Notes: generated by a model from the letters alone, not told the origin. A stretch of 64,000 bases of DNA from Micromonospora sp. WMMD1120 (GCF_029626235.1 NZ_JARUBO010000005.1:6978001-7042000), one strand, 5' to 3'; positions 1-9,456 are shown, counted from the first letter of the stretch. Translations and numbers: made by a program.

Positions 1-1
1 C

Positions 2-391
2 GAGCCGTTCGGCATGGTGGCGCTGGAGGCCGCGGCGGCCGGAGCGCCCCTCGCCGTGGCCCGCACCGGCGGCCTCGCCGAGATCGTCGAGCCCGGCGTG
101 ACCGGTGTGACCTTCCCGCACAGCGACCCGGACGCGCTCGCCGGCGCCGTCGGTCAACTGCTCGGCGACGAGGTCCACGCCCGGCGGATGGCGCGGCGGG
201 CCCGCACCATGGTCGGCGAGCGGTACGGCTGGGGCACGATCGCCGCCCGCACCGCCGCCAGCTACGCCGCCGCCCGCCGGGAACACGGCCCTGTGCAGGC
301 CCGACGCGCCGCCGCCCGGCTGGCCGGCGGTCGCGCCCGGATCGCCATCCCGGAGGGGAATCTGCTCGCCGCCGACCACGCCGCCTGCTGA
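2..391 (+). CDS. GT4-type glycosyltransferase, C-terminal fragment
   Basis: This is the last 129 residues of a GT-B fold glycosyltransferase whose 5' part lies outside the window; the frame is open from base 2. The segment begins with EPFGMVALEAAAAG, the E-x7-E donor-nucleotide motif of family 4 enzymes such as glycogen synthases and mannosyltransferases. It continues with the usual GGLAEIV and GVTG loops and a C-terminal helix rich in Ala and Arg. These enzymes move a sugar from a nucleotide donor onto an acceptor in the cytoplasm. Donor and acceptor cannot be told from this piece. The stop is followed by 83 bp before the first kinase gene. Confidence 0.85.
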   Translation, partial: EPFGMVALEAAAAGAPLAVARTGGLAEIVEPGVTGVTFPHSDPDALAGAVGQLLGDEVHARRMARRARTMVGERYGWGTIAARTAASYAAARREHGPVQARRAAARLAGGRARIAIPEGNLLAADHAAC

Positions 392-474
392 GCCGGGTCG
401 GACGACCGATAGGTGACTTCCGATCCGCTCGTTAGGGTGTAGCCCGGACAGCGGTTGAGGAGGAGCGTGCGCAG

Positions 475-2208
475 GTGCTGATCGCCGGTCGGTACCGGCT
501 GCTCGACCTGGTGGGTCGCGGGGGCATGGGCCGGGTGTGGCGTGCCCACGACGAGATGCTGCACCGCGAGATCGCGGTCAAGGAGGTCGTCCCGCCGAGC
601 TGGTTGACCGATCGCGAACGGGACGAGGTGCGCTCACGCACCCTGCGCGAGGCGCGCACCGCGGCCCGGCTCAACCACCCCGCGGTGGTCCGGCTCTACG
701 ACGTCATCGCCGTCGAGGGCAGCCCGTGGATCGTGATGGAGTACGTCCCGTCGCGCACCCTCCAGGACGTCGTGGACGCCGAGGGGCCGCTGGAACCGGC
801 GCACGCGGCCCGGATCGGCCTGGCGGTGCTCGACGCGTTGCAGGCCGCGCACACCGCCGGCGTGCTGCACCGCGACATCAAGCCGCAGAACGTGCTCGTG
901 GCACACGACGGGCGGGTGATGCTCACCGACTTCGGGTTGGCCACCTTCGACGGCGGCGACGGCGCGATGACCCGCCCCGGCATGGTGCTCGGCTCCCCGC
1001 AGTACGTGGCACCGGAGCGGGCCGCCGAGGGGGTGTCCACTGTCGCCGCCGACCTGTGGTCGCTCGGAGCGACGCTGCACGCCGCTGTCGAGGGGCGGTC
1101 CCCGTACGCCCGCAGCACCGCCATGGCCACACTGAGCGCCCTGGCCGCCGGCCCACCGGACCCGGCACCGCACGCCGGGATGCTCGCGCCGGTGCTCGCC
1201 GGGTTGCTGCGCCGGGACCCCCGCGAGCGCCTCGACCACGACGAGGCCCGCCGGCTGCTGACGGCCGCGGCGACCGGCCGCGTGGAGCCGCCACCGACGG
1301 CCGATCCACATACGGTGTCCGGGCGGCCGGGATCGGTGCCGGGCCTGGTCGGGCAGCCCGTCGTGGTGCGGGACGGCGAGGAGCAGGAGCCCACCGTCCC
1401 ACTGCCCGACGACTCCACCGCCCCGAGCGCCGGGCCGGCCCTGGTGGGCACGGCAGCCGGCGCGACGCCGCGATGGATGCGCGGTTCGCGTACCGCGCGT
1501 CGGCTGTCGCTGATCGCGGTGGCGCTGCTGGTCGCCGTCGCGGCCGGTGTCGGCACCGCGCTGACCGTCGCCGACGACGAGCCCGGCGGCCCCACCGGCT
1601 GGTCCTCGTCGCCGCGGCACCGCCCGCCCGACGGCGGCCCGGGCGGGCCCGGTCCCGGCCCGGACGGTGCCGGCCCGCCGCCCGGCGGGCGGGACCGCCC
1701 TCCCCCACCGTTCGCGTGCGTCCGGCCGCACGTGGAGGGCAGCCCGGTACTCGCCGGTGACCCGGCGCCGGGCGAGCGCTTCCGGCCGCCGCGTGGCTGG
1801 GTCTGGCACGCCGACACCGCCGGGTTCCACGTGGCCGTGCCGGCCACCTGGTACTACTCCCGGAACGGCGAGGTGGCCTGCTTCCAGGACCCGGTGTCCG
1901 GGCGTGCCCTCAGCGTCGCCCCGGGCAACAGCGCCGACCCGCTGGTCCGGCTGCGTGCGGCCCGCGACGCCGCGATCGGCGCCGGGGCGCTACCGGGGTA
2001 CGACGAGATCCGGCTCGCCGCGAACGACGACGGGGCGGAGTGGGAGTGCCGCTGGCAGACCCCGTACGGCGGCCCCTGGTTGCGCGCCCGGCAGCAGGCT
2101 GTCGACGCCGGTCGCTGGGCGCTTGGTTGGATCACCCACGACGAGGACTGGGCGGGGGCCGCGGACGACTGGAAACCAGTCCGAGAAAGTTTCCGAACAC
2201 CCCGCTGA
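475..2208 (+). CDS. Membrane-anchored Ser/Thr protein kinase (PASTA-less PknB-like), copy 1
   Basis: A 577-residue Hanks-type kinase. The glycine loop GRGGMGRVW is at residues 14-22, the ATP lysine is K36, the catalytic loop HRDIKPQN starts at residue 132 and DFG at 152, followed by an APE-type VAPER. A Thr/Pro-rich juxtamembrane stretch leads to one membrane helix at about 344-365. Outside the membrane there is a Gly/Pro-rich linker and a roughly 150-residue domain with several Trp and Cys residues that I do not recognise; it is not PASTA. The GTG start follows a GAGGAGG ribosome site at about 457-464. The next gene is a paralogue with the same architecture, so this is a tandem duplication. 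It probably senses something outside the cell and phosphorylates cytoplasmic targets. Confidence 0.9.
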   Translation: MLIAGRYRLLDLVGRGGMGRVWRAHDEMLHREIAVKEVVPPSWLTDRERDEVRSRTLREARTAARLNHPAVVRLYDVIAVEGSPWIVMEYVPSRTLQDVVDAEGPLEPAHAARIGLAVLDALQAAHTAGVLHRDIKPQNVLVAHDGRVMLTDFGLATFDGGDGAMTRPGMVLGSPQYVAPERAAEGVSTVAADLWSLGATLHAAVEGRSPYARSTAMATLSALAAGPPDPAPHAGMLAPVLAGLLRRDPRERLDHDEARRLLTAAATGRVEPPPTADPHTVSGRPGSVPGLVGQPVVVRDGEEQEPTVPLPDDSTAPSAGPALVGTAAGATPRWMRGSRTARRLSLIAVALLVAVAAGVGTALTVADDEPGGPTGWSSSPRHRPPDGGPGGPGPGPDGAGPPPGGRDRPPPPFACVRPHVEGSPVLAGDPAPGERFRPPRGWVWHADTAGFHVAVPATWYYSRNGEVACFQDPVSGRALSVAPGNSADPLVRLRAARDAAIGAGALPGYDEIRLAANDDGAEWECRWQTPYGGPWLRARQQAVDAGRWALGWITHDEDWAGAADDWKPVRESFRTPR

Positions 2209-2327
2209 CCTGCACCGTATGGCCATGATCCGGACTACCGTCCGGCGTGGATCGAGGCCGCTCAGTGGATGGAAAAGCCGGTTTCGGTGGCTATCGTGGA
2301 ATGCGGGGTGACCGAGGGGGAGCGACC

Positions 2328-3938
2328 GTGCAGCAGTTGCTGATCGCGGGTCGGTACCGGCTGCTCGACCTGGTCGGCACCGGTGGGATGGGTCGGGTGT
2401 GGCTCGCGCGCGACGAGATGCTGCACCGCGACGTCGCGGTGAAGGAGGTCGTGCCGCCGTCCTGGCTGGCCGAGGCCGAGCGCGAGCAGTTGCGGCTACG
2501 GACCCTGCGCGAGGCGCGCACCGCCGCCCGGCTCAACCACCCCAACGTGGTGCGCATCTACGACGTGGTGCACGACCGGGAGAGCCCCTGGATCGTGATG
2601 GAGTACGTGCCGTCCCGGTCGGTGCAGCAGATCATCAGCGCCGAGGGGCCGCTGAGCCCGCAGCGGACCGCCCGGATCGGGCTGGCGGTGCTCGCGGCGC
2701 TGCGGGCCGCGCACACCGCCGGCGTGCTGCACCGCGACGTGAAGCCGCACAACGTGCTGGTGGCCGACGACGGCCGGGTGGTGCTCACCGACTTCGGGTT
2801 GGCCACCTTCGACGGTGGCGACGGCGCGATGACCGGCCCCGGCACGGTGCTCGGCTCACCGCAGTTCGTCGCCCCGGAGCGGGCGCGCGAGGGCGTGTCC
2901 GACCCGCGCACCGACATGTGGTCGTTGGGGGCGACGCTCTACGCGACCGTCGAGGGGCAGTCGCCGTACGCGAGGTCGACCGCGATGGCGACGCTGAGCG
3001 CCCTGGCCACCGAGCCACCGGATCCGATGCGTCGGGCCGGCCCGTTGCGTCAGGTCATCACCGGCCTGTTGCAACGCGACCCGTGGCGGCGGCTGACCGC
3101 CGTCGAGGCGGAGCCGCTCCTGCGCAGGGCCGCCGCGAGCGCGCAGCAGCCCGTCGGGCCGGCCCGGTCCTCGGCGGTCGCGGCGGTCCGCAGCGCCGCT
3201 CGTGGCATCGCGCCCCACGAGGTCGAGCCGCCCGGAGACTGGGGGCCGTCCCCGCCTCCGTCCCGTCGACCGCGCCGGCGACGGCTGGTCGCCCTGGGCG
3301 GCGCGGTCACCGCGCTGCTCGTCGCGGGCGGCGTGACGCTGGTGCTGCTCGACCGGACTGATGGGCGGACCCCGCCGTCCGGCTCCGGCGGGGGCGCCCC
3401 GACCTCCCGGCCGGCCGCGTTCGCCTGCGCGTCGCCACCGCCGCCGACGGCTACCCCGGTGGCGTCGGTGTCGCCGCCCGCGGACGCGCAGTACCGGTTG
3501 CGCGACGGCTGGACCTGGCACGACGACCCGACCGGGTTCCGGATCGCCGCGCCGGTGGGCTGGGCGCGCTGGACCGAGGGGGCGGTGACCTGCTTCCGGA
3601 AGTTCACCGGGAGCCGGGTGCTCAGCGTCGAGGCGGGGCCGTTCAGGCCGGACCCGGTGGCGCACTGGCGGGCCGAGGAGGCGCGGCTGCTCGGCGGCGA
3701 CGCGCTGCCCGGCTATCGCCGGGTGGACATCTCCGCGATGGACATCTTCGACGGTGGCGCGGTGTGGGAGTGCGCCTGGCAGAGCCCGCGCGGCGAGTCG
3801 CTGCACAGCTTCCGGCTGCTGGCGAACACCTCGGCCAACCGCTCCTACACCGTCTCGTGGTTGACAGAAGAGTTCGACTGGCAGGTCAACGCGGCATACT
3901 TGCTGATGATCCGGCAGAGCTTCACTCCCATCCCGTGA
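2328..3938 (+). CDS. Membrane-anchored Ser/Thr protein kinase, copy 2
   Basis: A 536-residue paralogue of the preceding kinase. The catalytic half is nearly colinear with it: GTGGMGRVW, VAVKEV with K39, VLHRDVKPHN, TDFGLATFDGG, VAPERAREG. One membrane helix lies at about 320-341 and is followed by a shorter Pro-rich linker and a homologous external domain (WTWHDDPTGFRIAAPVGW and later). I chose the GTG at 2328 because GAGGGGGAG sits just before it and because protein similarity to copy 1 begins there; an in-frame start further upstream would add an unrelated leader. The external domains differ much more than the kinase domains, which suggests different signals feeding similar kinase outputs. 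Confidence 0.9.
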   Translation: MQQLLIAGRYRLLDLVGTGGMGRVWLARDEMLHRDVAVKEVVPPSWLAEAEREQLRLRTLREARTAARLNHPNVVRIYDVVHDRESPWIVMEYVPSRSVQQIISAEGPLSPQRTARIGLAVLAALRAAHTAGVLHRDVKPHNVLVADDGRVVLTDFGLATFDGGDGAMTGPGTVLGSPQFVAPERAREGVSDPRTDMWSLGATLYATVEGQSPYARSTAMATLSALATEPPDPMRRAGPLRQVITGLLQRDPWRRLTAVEAEPLLRRAAASAQQPVGPARSSAVAAVRSAARGIAPHEVEPPGDWGPSPPPSRRPRRRRLVALGGAVTALLVAGGVTLVLLDRTDGRTPPSGSGGGAPTSRPAAFACASPPPPTATPVASVSPPADAQYRLRDGWTWHDDPTGFRIAAPVGWARWTEGAVTCFRKFTGSRVLSVEAGPFRPDPVAHWRAEEARLLGGDALPGYRRVDISAMDIFDGGAVWECAWQSPRGESLHSFRLLANTSANRSYTVSWLTEEFDWQVNAAYLLMIRQSFTPIP

Positions 3939-4041
3939 CGAGATCCACTGTGGACCTTCCGGGTGATGCCCCTGCGGCGCCGGCGCTGACTACAGTGGCG
4001 TAGTTTTGGGCGCTCAAGATCCCTGGGGAGGGTGAGCCGAG

Positions 4042-4851
4042 ATGATGGGACCGTCGCACGCGCTGTCCGGCGCGGCGGTGTGGTTGGCCGGGTCCTGGGC
4101 ACTGGACCAGTTCGCCGACTACCACCAGTCGCCGCTCGCGTTGGCGGTCGGCACCGCGGTGTGCGCCGGGGGCGCGCTCTTCCCCGACCTCGACATGTCG
4201 GGCAAGGTGACCAAGAACCAGGGTGGGGCGACGGTGGCCCGTACCTTCGGGGTCTTCTCGCTCTTCGCCGCCGAGGTCATGGAGAAGATCTCCCTCGGCG
4301 TCTACTACGCCACCAAGCTCAGCCGGGACCCGCGTCGCAGCAACGGGCACCGCACGCTGACCCACACGTTGCCGTTCACTGTGCTCGTCGGGTGGGGCAC
4401 CACGGCGCTCTGCGCCACGTACGGCAAGTGGGCCGTCATCACCATCCTGTTCTTCATGTTCGGTCTGGCGCTGCGCGGGCTGTTCGACGAGTGGGCGCAA
4501 CGCGCCGGCTGGGTGATCATCACCCTCGCCTCGGCCGGGGCCGCCTGGTTCACCTTCGCCAACCTCCCGGGCGGGCGTGGCTATCCGCTGATCGGCACCG
4601 CACTGGGTGTGGGCTGCTTCGTGCACATCCTCGGCGACATGATCACCCGGGCGGGCGTGCCGATCCTCTGGCCCATCCCGATCAAGCGGCGGATGTGGAC
4701 GATGATCGGCCTGCCGAACGGCATCGCCCTGCGCACCGGCAGCAAGGCGGAGGTGGTCGTGCTGCGGGCCGTCCTGACCGTCGTGGCGGCGCTCGCCACC
4801 GCCGGGCTGATCGCGCCGTCGGTGCTCCAGCGGTTCAACATCGAGATCTGA
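4042..4851 (+). CDS. Membrane-bound metal-dependent hydrolase-like protein (DUF457/YdjM type)
   Basis: 269 residues. The N-terminus MMGPSHALSGAAVW, then LFPDLDMSGK and NGHRTLTHTLPF, carry the His/Asp pattern of the YdjM/DUF457 family, whose members are polytopic inner-membrane proteins named for a predicted metal site (H6, the D of PDLD, and the H of RTLTH). About six hydrophobic segments are visible. The protein ends in a hydrophobic helix and VLQRFNIEI. GGGGAGGG at about 4023-4030 is a plausible ribosome site; either of two adjacent ATGs could start translation. The biochemical substrate of this family is unknown, so no reaction is assigned. Confidence 0.75.
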   Translation: MMGPSHALSGAAVWLAGSWALDQFADYHQSPLALAVGTAVCAGGALFPDLDMSGKVTKNQGGATVARTFGVFSLFAAEVMEKISLGVYYATKLSRDPRRSNGHRTLTHTLPFTVLVGWGTTALCATYGKWAVITILFFMFGLALRGLFDEWAQRAGWVIITLASAGAAWFTFANLPGGRGYPLIGTALGVGCFVHILGDMITRAGVPILWPIPIKRRMWTMIGLPNGIALRTGSKAEVVVLRAVLTVVAALATAGLIAPSVLQRFNIEI

Positions 4852-5024
4852 CCGGGCCCGGCCCGGAGACGCCGCCGGCCTCCAGTGGTGATCGACTCGG
4901 CTTCCTCGATGTCGGGGCATCCTTCGTGTGGAAGACCCTGGTTCACCAAAACAGCGGGTGGACCATCCGCGCCGGGACGGGGGTGGGCCCCGACGTCGGT
5001 CCGAACCAGATTCGACATCATCTA

Positions 5025-5054
5025 TTGACGTCGCCGTAACAGGTGGCCTAGCGT
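5025..5054 (+). promoter_or_regulatory. Promoter of the LacI regulator gene
   Basis: TTGACG at 5025-5030 and TAGCGT at 5049-5054 are separated by 18 bp, a good match to the housekeeping sigma factor consensus in actinobacteria. The predicted transcription start is near 5061, just before the palindromic operator at 5071-5086. Confidence 0.6.
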
Positions 5055-5070
5055 CCTGTCGAACCGCCTC

Positions 5071-5086
5071 GTCGAAACGCTTCGAC
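5071..5086. promoter_or_regulatory. Putative LacI-family operator
   Basis: GTCGAAACGCTTCGAC is a 6-bp inverted repeat around a 4-bp centre with a central CG, the usual geometry of LacI-family operators. It lies about 10 bp after the predicted transcription start and 45 bp before the regulator's start codon, so autorepression is likely. A further GTCGAA half-site sits at about 5059-5064. Confidence 0.6.
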
Positions 5087-5130
5087 GCACCGTTGGGAGC
5101 GATCCCGACCCGGGACGGAGGAGGTGTGCG

Positions 5131-6171
5131 GTGGCCACGATGCACGACGTCGCCCGCCTCGCACAGGTCTCGGTCAGCACCGTCTCGTACGTGCTCACCG
5201 GCGCGCGACCGATCTCGCAGGCGACCCGCGACCGGGTGCTCGCCGCGATGGCCGAACTCGACTACCAGCCCAACGCGCTGGCGCGGGGCCTGGCCAGCCG
5301 ACGCAGCCGCATTCTCGGCCTGCTGATGCCGATGGACGAACGCGGTCTCGGCGCCACCGAGACCGCGTTCGTCACCGGCGCGGCCGCGGCGGCCGGCGTC
5401 GCCGGCTACCACCTGGTGCTCTCGCCGGTCGGTGGGGGCGACCTCGACGACCTGCGCCGGCTGGCCAGCTCACGGATGCTCGACGGCGTCGTGCTGATGG
5501 AGGTCCAGCTCACCGACCAGCGCGTCGCCGTGCTCCAGGAGGCCGGCGTGCCGCTGGTGTTGATCGGCCGCACCGGCGACACCGGCACGCTGCCGTACGT
5601 CGACATCGACTTCGACCAGACGGTCCGGGAGGCCGTCGCGCACCTGGTCGGCCTCGGGCACCGGCAGATCGTCTACGTCAACCACTCGGCCGCCACGCTG
5701 GCCAGCGGCTACGGTCCCGCGCTGCGTACCCGGGACGCCTTCACCGCGGCCATGACCACCCACGGCCTGGAGCCGGTGATGATCGCCGCGGAGGACAGCG
5801 CCGCCGGTGGGCGTGCCGCCCTGGCCGCCGCGTTCGCGCGGGCCCCCGAGCTGACCGCCGTGCTGGCCATGAACGAGGCCGCGATCTTCGGCATCCTCGG
5901 CGAGCTGACGCGCCGTGGGTTGTCGGTGCCCGACGACGTCTCGGTCGTCTCGATGGTCACCTCGCCGCAGGTCGCCGAACTGGCCACCCCGGCGCTGACC
6001 GCGATGACCTCGCCCGGTTCGGCGATGGGCCGGATCGCGATCGAGGCGCTGGTGCGGCACCTGGGCGGCGCCGCCGTCGAGCGTCACCAGCAGCTCCTGC
6101 CGTGCACGTTGGAGGTCCGGGGGTCGACCGCCGGGCCACGGAGCCGCCAGCCACTGGCGGCTGATCGATGA
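5131..6171 (+). CDS. LacI-family transcriptional regulator
   Basis: 346 residues. The N-terminus MATMHDVARLAQVSVSTVSY is a classic LacI helix-turn-helix followed by the hinge helix around NALARGLA. The rest is a periplasmic-binding-protein-like effector domain ending in a Leu/Arg-rich tail. A GGAGGAGG ribosome site precedes the GTG start. It heads an operon with a sugar binding protein, two permeases, an alpha-xylosidase and a beta-glucosidase, so its inducer is probably an oligosaccharide or breakdown product handled by those proteins. The palindrome at 5071-5086 is the likely operator. Confidence 0.92.
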   Translation: MATMHDVARLAQVSVSTVSYVLTGARPISQATRDRVLAAMAELDYQPNALARGLASRRSRILGLLMPMDERGLGATETAFVTGAAAAAGVAGYHLVLSPVGGGDLDDLRRLASSRMLDGVVLMEVQLTDQRVAVLQEAGVPLVLIGRTGDTGTLPYVDIDFDQTVREAVAHLVGLGHRQIVYVNHSAATLASGYGPALRTRDAFTAAMTTHGLEPVMIAAEDSAAGGRAALAAAFARAPELTAVLAMNEAAIFGILGELTRRGLSVPDDVSVVSMVTSPQVAELATPALTAMTSPGSAMGRIAIEALVRHLGGAAVERHQQLLPCTLEVRGSTAGPRSRQPLAADR

Positions 6172-6173
6172 AT

Positions 6174-6207
6174 GGCCCGCCGCCGCGCTGCAACGCGACG
6201 ACGGGCC
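6174..6207 (+). other. Hairpin between the regulator and the transport operon
   Basis: GGCCCG at 6174-6179 pairs with CGGGCC at 6202-6207, with an inner CGCG/CGCG pairing. It could stabilise the downstream transcript or partly terminate after the regulator, giving the binding protein gene a different expression level. No T-run follows. Confidence 0.35.
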
Positions 6208-6247
6208 CCGTGAAGTACCGGTCAGATACTCAACGAGGAGGATGCTA

Positions 6248-7552
6248 ATGCAGCGATTCCACCGGCTCGTCGCCGCGCTCGCGGTGGCCGCGACAGCGAC
6301 GACCACACTGGCCGCCTGCAGCGGCGGTGACAGCGGGGACGACAGTGCCGCCACGGTTCTCAAGCTCTGGCACTACGAGAGCGAGAACAGCGCCATGGGC
6401 ATCGGCTGGGACCGGGCGATCGAGATCTTCAAGTCCGAGCACCCCGGCGTCGAGGTGCGCTTCGAGCGCAAGGCGTTCGAGCAGATCCAGCAGAATGCCG
6501 GCATGATCATCAATTCGTCCGAGGGTCCGGACATCATGGAGTACAACAAGGGCAACGCGACGGCCGGCCTGCTCTCCGCGCAGGGCCTGCTCACCGACCT
6601 GAGCGCCGAGGCCGACAGGCGCGGCTGGGCCGGCAAGCTCAGCCCCAGCCTCCAGACCACCGCCCGCTACAGCGACAAGGGCGTGATGGGCTCGGGCAAG
6701 TGGTTCGGCGTGCCGAACTACGGCGAGTACGTCACCGTCTACTACAACAAGGACCTGTTCCAGGCCAACGGCGTCGCGGTGCCGACCAGCATGGCCGAGC
6801 TGACCGCCGCGATGGACACCTTCGTCGGCAAGGGCGTCACCCCGCTGGGCATGGCCGGCGCCGAATATCCGGCCGGGCAGCTCTTCTACCAGCTCGCCCT
6901 CTCCAAGGGTGACCGGCAGTTCGTCGACAACTACCAGCTCTACGAGAACCCCGTCGACTTCACCGCCGACCCGCTGCGCTACGGCGCGGAGACCTTCGCC
7001 GAATGGGTGCGCAAGGGCTACGTCGCCAAGACCTCGGCCAGCCTGAAGGCCGAGGACATGGGCACCGCGTTCATCGCCGGCAAGGTGCCGATGATCGTCT
7101 CGGGTAGCTGGTGGTTCGGCCGGTTCAAGACCGAGATGAAGGCCAACTGGGACACCTTCCTCTTCCCCGGCAACACCCTGCACGCCGGCTCCTCCGGCAA
7201 TCTCTGGGTGGTCCCGGAGAACAGCAAGGCCAAGAGCCTGGCGTACGACTTCATCGACATCACCATGCGTCCGGAGGTCCAGGACCTGATCGGCAACAAC
7301 GGCGGTATCCCGGTCGCCGCCGACCCGGCGAAGATCAGCGACCCCAAGGACCGCAAGCTGGTCGAGGACTTCACCACCGTCAGCAAGCAGGACGGGCTCG
7401 CCTTCTACCCGGACTGGCCGGTGCCCGGCTACTACGACGTGCTGGTCTCCGGCTTCCAGGGTCTGCTCAACGGCTCCAGGTCGCCGGATGAGGTTCTCGA
7501 CGCGATAGCCAAGCCGTACGCCGATGGCGTCAAGGAGATCACCGGCAAGTGA
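6248..7552 (+). CDS. Carbohydrate ABC transporter substrate-binding lipoprotein
   Basis: 434 residues of the family 1 (MalE-like) solute-binding fold. A lipoprotein signal ends in TTTLAACSGG, placing the lipidated Cys near residue 26. I prefer the second of two in-frame ATGs (6248) because GAGGAGG is then about 8 nt away. The mature protein carries typical features such as KLWHYESENS near its start and AYDFIDITMRPE near its end. It captures a sugar outside the membrane and hands it to the permeases encoded directly downstream. Neighbouring xylosidase and glucosidase genes suggest a xyloglucan-type oligosaccharide as ligand. Confidence 0.9.
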   Translation: MQRFHRLVAALAVAATATTTLAACSGGDSGDDSAATVLKLWHYESENSAMGIGWDRAIEIFKSEHPGVEVRFERKAFEQIQQNAGMIINSSEGPDIMEYNKGNATAGLLSAQGLLTDLSAEADRRGWAGKLSPSLQTTARYSDKGVMGSGKWFGVPNYGEYVTVYYNKDLFQANGVAVPTSMAELTAAMDTFVGKGVTPLGMAGAEYPAGQLFYQLALSKGDRQFVDNYQLYENPVDFTADPLRYGAETFAEWVRKGYVAKTSASLKAEDMGTAFIAGKVPMIVSGSWWFGRFKTEMKANWDTFLFPGNTLHAGSSGNLWVVPENSKAKSLAYDFIDITMRPEVQDLIGNNGGIPVAADPAKISDPKDRKLVEDFTTVSKQDGLAFYPDWPVPGYYDVLVSGFQGLLNGSRSPDEVLDAIAKPYADGVKEITGK

Positions 7553-7610
7553 CACGGCGAGCGGCAGGCGTGCCGGTCACGCCTGCCCGCCCGGCCGGGA
7601 AGGACCCGCC

Positions 7611-8570
7611 ATGGCAGTCTCCGAGACCGTCGCCGCCACACCACCGGCCGCGACAGCCGCCCCGCCCGCTTCCCCCCGCACCCGCCGCGCGGTGTACTGG
7701 CTCTACCTGCTCCCCGGCGCCGCGCTCTTCGTCCTGGTCATCGGCGCGCCACTGGTCGGCACCGGCTACCTCTCGCTGACCAGGTGGTCCGGGGTCGGCG
7801 ACCCCCGGTGGGTCGGCCTGGACAACTACCGGCAACTGTTCCAGGACGAGCTCTTCTGGACGTCGTTCCGCAACACCGTCGCCATGATCGTCGCGATGGT
7901 GGTGGTGCCCACGGCGCTCGGGCTGCTGCTCGCCGCCGTGCTCTTCGACGTCGTCGGCCGCCGGTTCACACCCCGTACCGCCGCCGCGCTGCGGGCCGCC
8001 TTCTACCTCCCGCAGGTGCTTCCCGTCGTGGTCGCCGGCATCGTCTGGGGTTGGATCCTCCGCCCCGACGGCGCGTTCAACGGCCTGCTCGACGCGGTCG
8101 GTCTCGGCGCGCTGCGCCATGACTGGCTCGGCGACCCCGGCACCGCCCTGCCGGCGGTGATGGCGGTGATGATCTGGGTGCAGATCGGCTATCCGGTGGT
8201 CGTCTTCATGGCCGCGTTGCAGCGCGTGGATCCCGAGCTGTACGAGGCGGCCGAGGTCGACGGCGCGAACTGGCTGCACCGGTTCCGCGCGATCACCCTC
8301 CCGCAGATCCGGCCGGAGACCTTCGTGGTGGCCCTGACCTGCACCATCGCCGCGTTGAAGGTGTTCGGCCCGGTCTTCGCCCTGACCCGGGGTGGACCGG
8401 ACAACGCCACGAACGTGCCGTCGTACTTCGCGTATTACACGTTCTTCCGGAAGTTGCAGGTCGGCTACGGCTCGGCGATCTCGATGGTGCTGACGCTGAT
8501 CATCGTGGTGGTGGCCGGGATCTTCATCTGGGCGCAGGCCCGCAGCGAGCGCCGGGACCGGGGGTTCTGA
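7611..8570 (+). CDS. Carbohydrate ABC transporter permease, MalF type
   Basis: 319 residues with an Ala/Pro-rich cytoplasmic N-terminus and six predicted membrane helices. The EAA-loop sequence YEAAEVDGANWLHRFRAITLP (first part shown as YEAAEVDGA) near the middle of the second half contacts the ATPase subunit. The ATG at 7611 is preceded by GGAAGGA. It is the first of two permeases in the operon. No ATPase gene is present nearby, which is common for actinobacterial sugar importers that share a single MsiK-type ATPase encoded elsewhere. Confidence 0.9.
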   Translation: MAVSETVAATPPAATAAPPASPRTRRAVYWLYLLPGAALFVLVIGAPLVGTGYLSLTRWSGVGDPRWVGLDNYRQLFQDELFWTSFRNTVAMIVAMVVVPTALGLLLAAVLFDVVGRRFTPRTAAALRAAFYLPQVLPVVVAGIVWGWILRPDGAFNGLLDAVGLGALRHDWLGDPGTALPAVMAVMIWVQIGYPVVVFMAALQRVDPELYEAAEVDGANWLHRFRAITLPQIRPETFVVALTCTIAALKVFGPVFALTRGGPDNATNVPSYFAYYTFFRKLQVGYGSAISMVLTLIIVVVAGIFIWAQARSERRDRGF

Positions 8571-8571
8571 C

Positions 8572-9456
8572 ATGGCCGTTCCGCTGACACCGCGCAGCGC
8601 GCCGGCGACGTCGGCCCGGGTGCGCGACCGTGACCACCGTGGCGTCAGCCGCTGGGTGGTGCTCGCGGTGGTCACCCTCGGCGCGCTCGTCATGCTGGTG
8701 CCGTTCGTGTTCATGCTGCTCAACGCGTTCAAGTCGCCCGGGGACTACTCGTCGGACGGTCCGCTGAGCTGGCCGACGGAGTTCTACACCGAGGGCCTGC
8801 GCCGATATTGGACGACTGTCGACTTCCCGCTCAAGCTCTGGAACTCGGCAATCATCGCCGGGTCGGTGGCCGTGCTCGGCGTGCTGGTGTCCCTGCTCAA
8901 CGCGTACGCCCTGGGGGTCGGCCGGGTCCGCGGCCGGCTCTGGATCGTCGGTCTGTTCCTGCTGGCCAACATGCTGCCGCAGGAGGCGCTCGTCTACCCG
9001 TTGTACTACGTCGCCAAGGAGGTCGGCCTCTACAACACCCAACTCTCGGTGATCATCATCTTCACCGTGATCCAGAGCGCGTTCGGCACCTACCTGCTCG
9101 CCTCGGTGCTGGGCACGTTCCCGCGCTCCCTGCTGGAGGCCGCCGCCCTGGACGGCGCCGGCACCTGGCGCGTGCTGTGGCGGGTGGTCTTCCCCAACCT
9201 GCGCCCCACCCTGGTGGTGCTGCTCATCTTCTTCTTCATCTGGACCTGGAACGAGTTCCTCATCCCGCTGGTCATGCTCATCGACAACCAGACGCAGACC
9301 GTCCCGGTCGCGCTCGCGTCGTTGCAGGGCGACCGGTTGATGGACGCCCCGACCACGAACGCCGGCGCGCTGATCAGTCTGCTGCCGGCCGTCCTGTTCT
9401 TCCTCATCTTCCAGCGCACCCTGGCGCGCGGCATCACGGCAGGAGCCGAGAAGTGA
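8572..9456 (+). CDS. Carbohydrate ABC transporter permease, MalG type
   Basis: 294 residues, six membrane helices, with the EAA-type loop LLEAAALDGAGTWRVLWRVV (EAAALDGAG core) typical of MalG-class subunits. It starts one base after the stop of the MalF-type gene and its stop overlaps the GTG of the alpha-xylosidase gene, so the operon is translationally coupled through this point. It forms the membrane channel with the preceding protein. Confidence 0.9.
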   Translation: MAVPLTPRSAPATSARVRDRDHRGVSRWVVLAVVTLGALVMLVPFVFMLLNAFKSPGDYSSDGPLSWPTEFYTEGLRRYWTTVDFPLKLWNSAIIAGSVAVLGVLVSLLNAYALGVGRVRGRLWIVGLFLLANMLPQEALVYPLYYVAKEVGLYNTQLSVIIIFTVIQSAFGTYLLASVLGTFPRSLLEAAALDGAGTWRVLWRVVFPNLRPTLVVLLIFFFIWTWNEFLIPLVMLIDNQTQTVPVALASLQGDRLMDAPTTNAGALISLLPAVLFFLIFQRTLARGITAGAEK

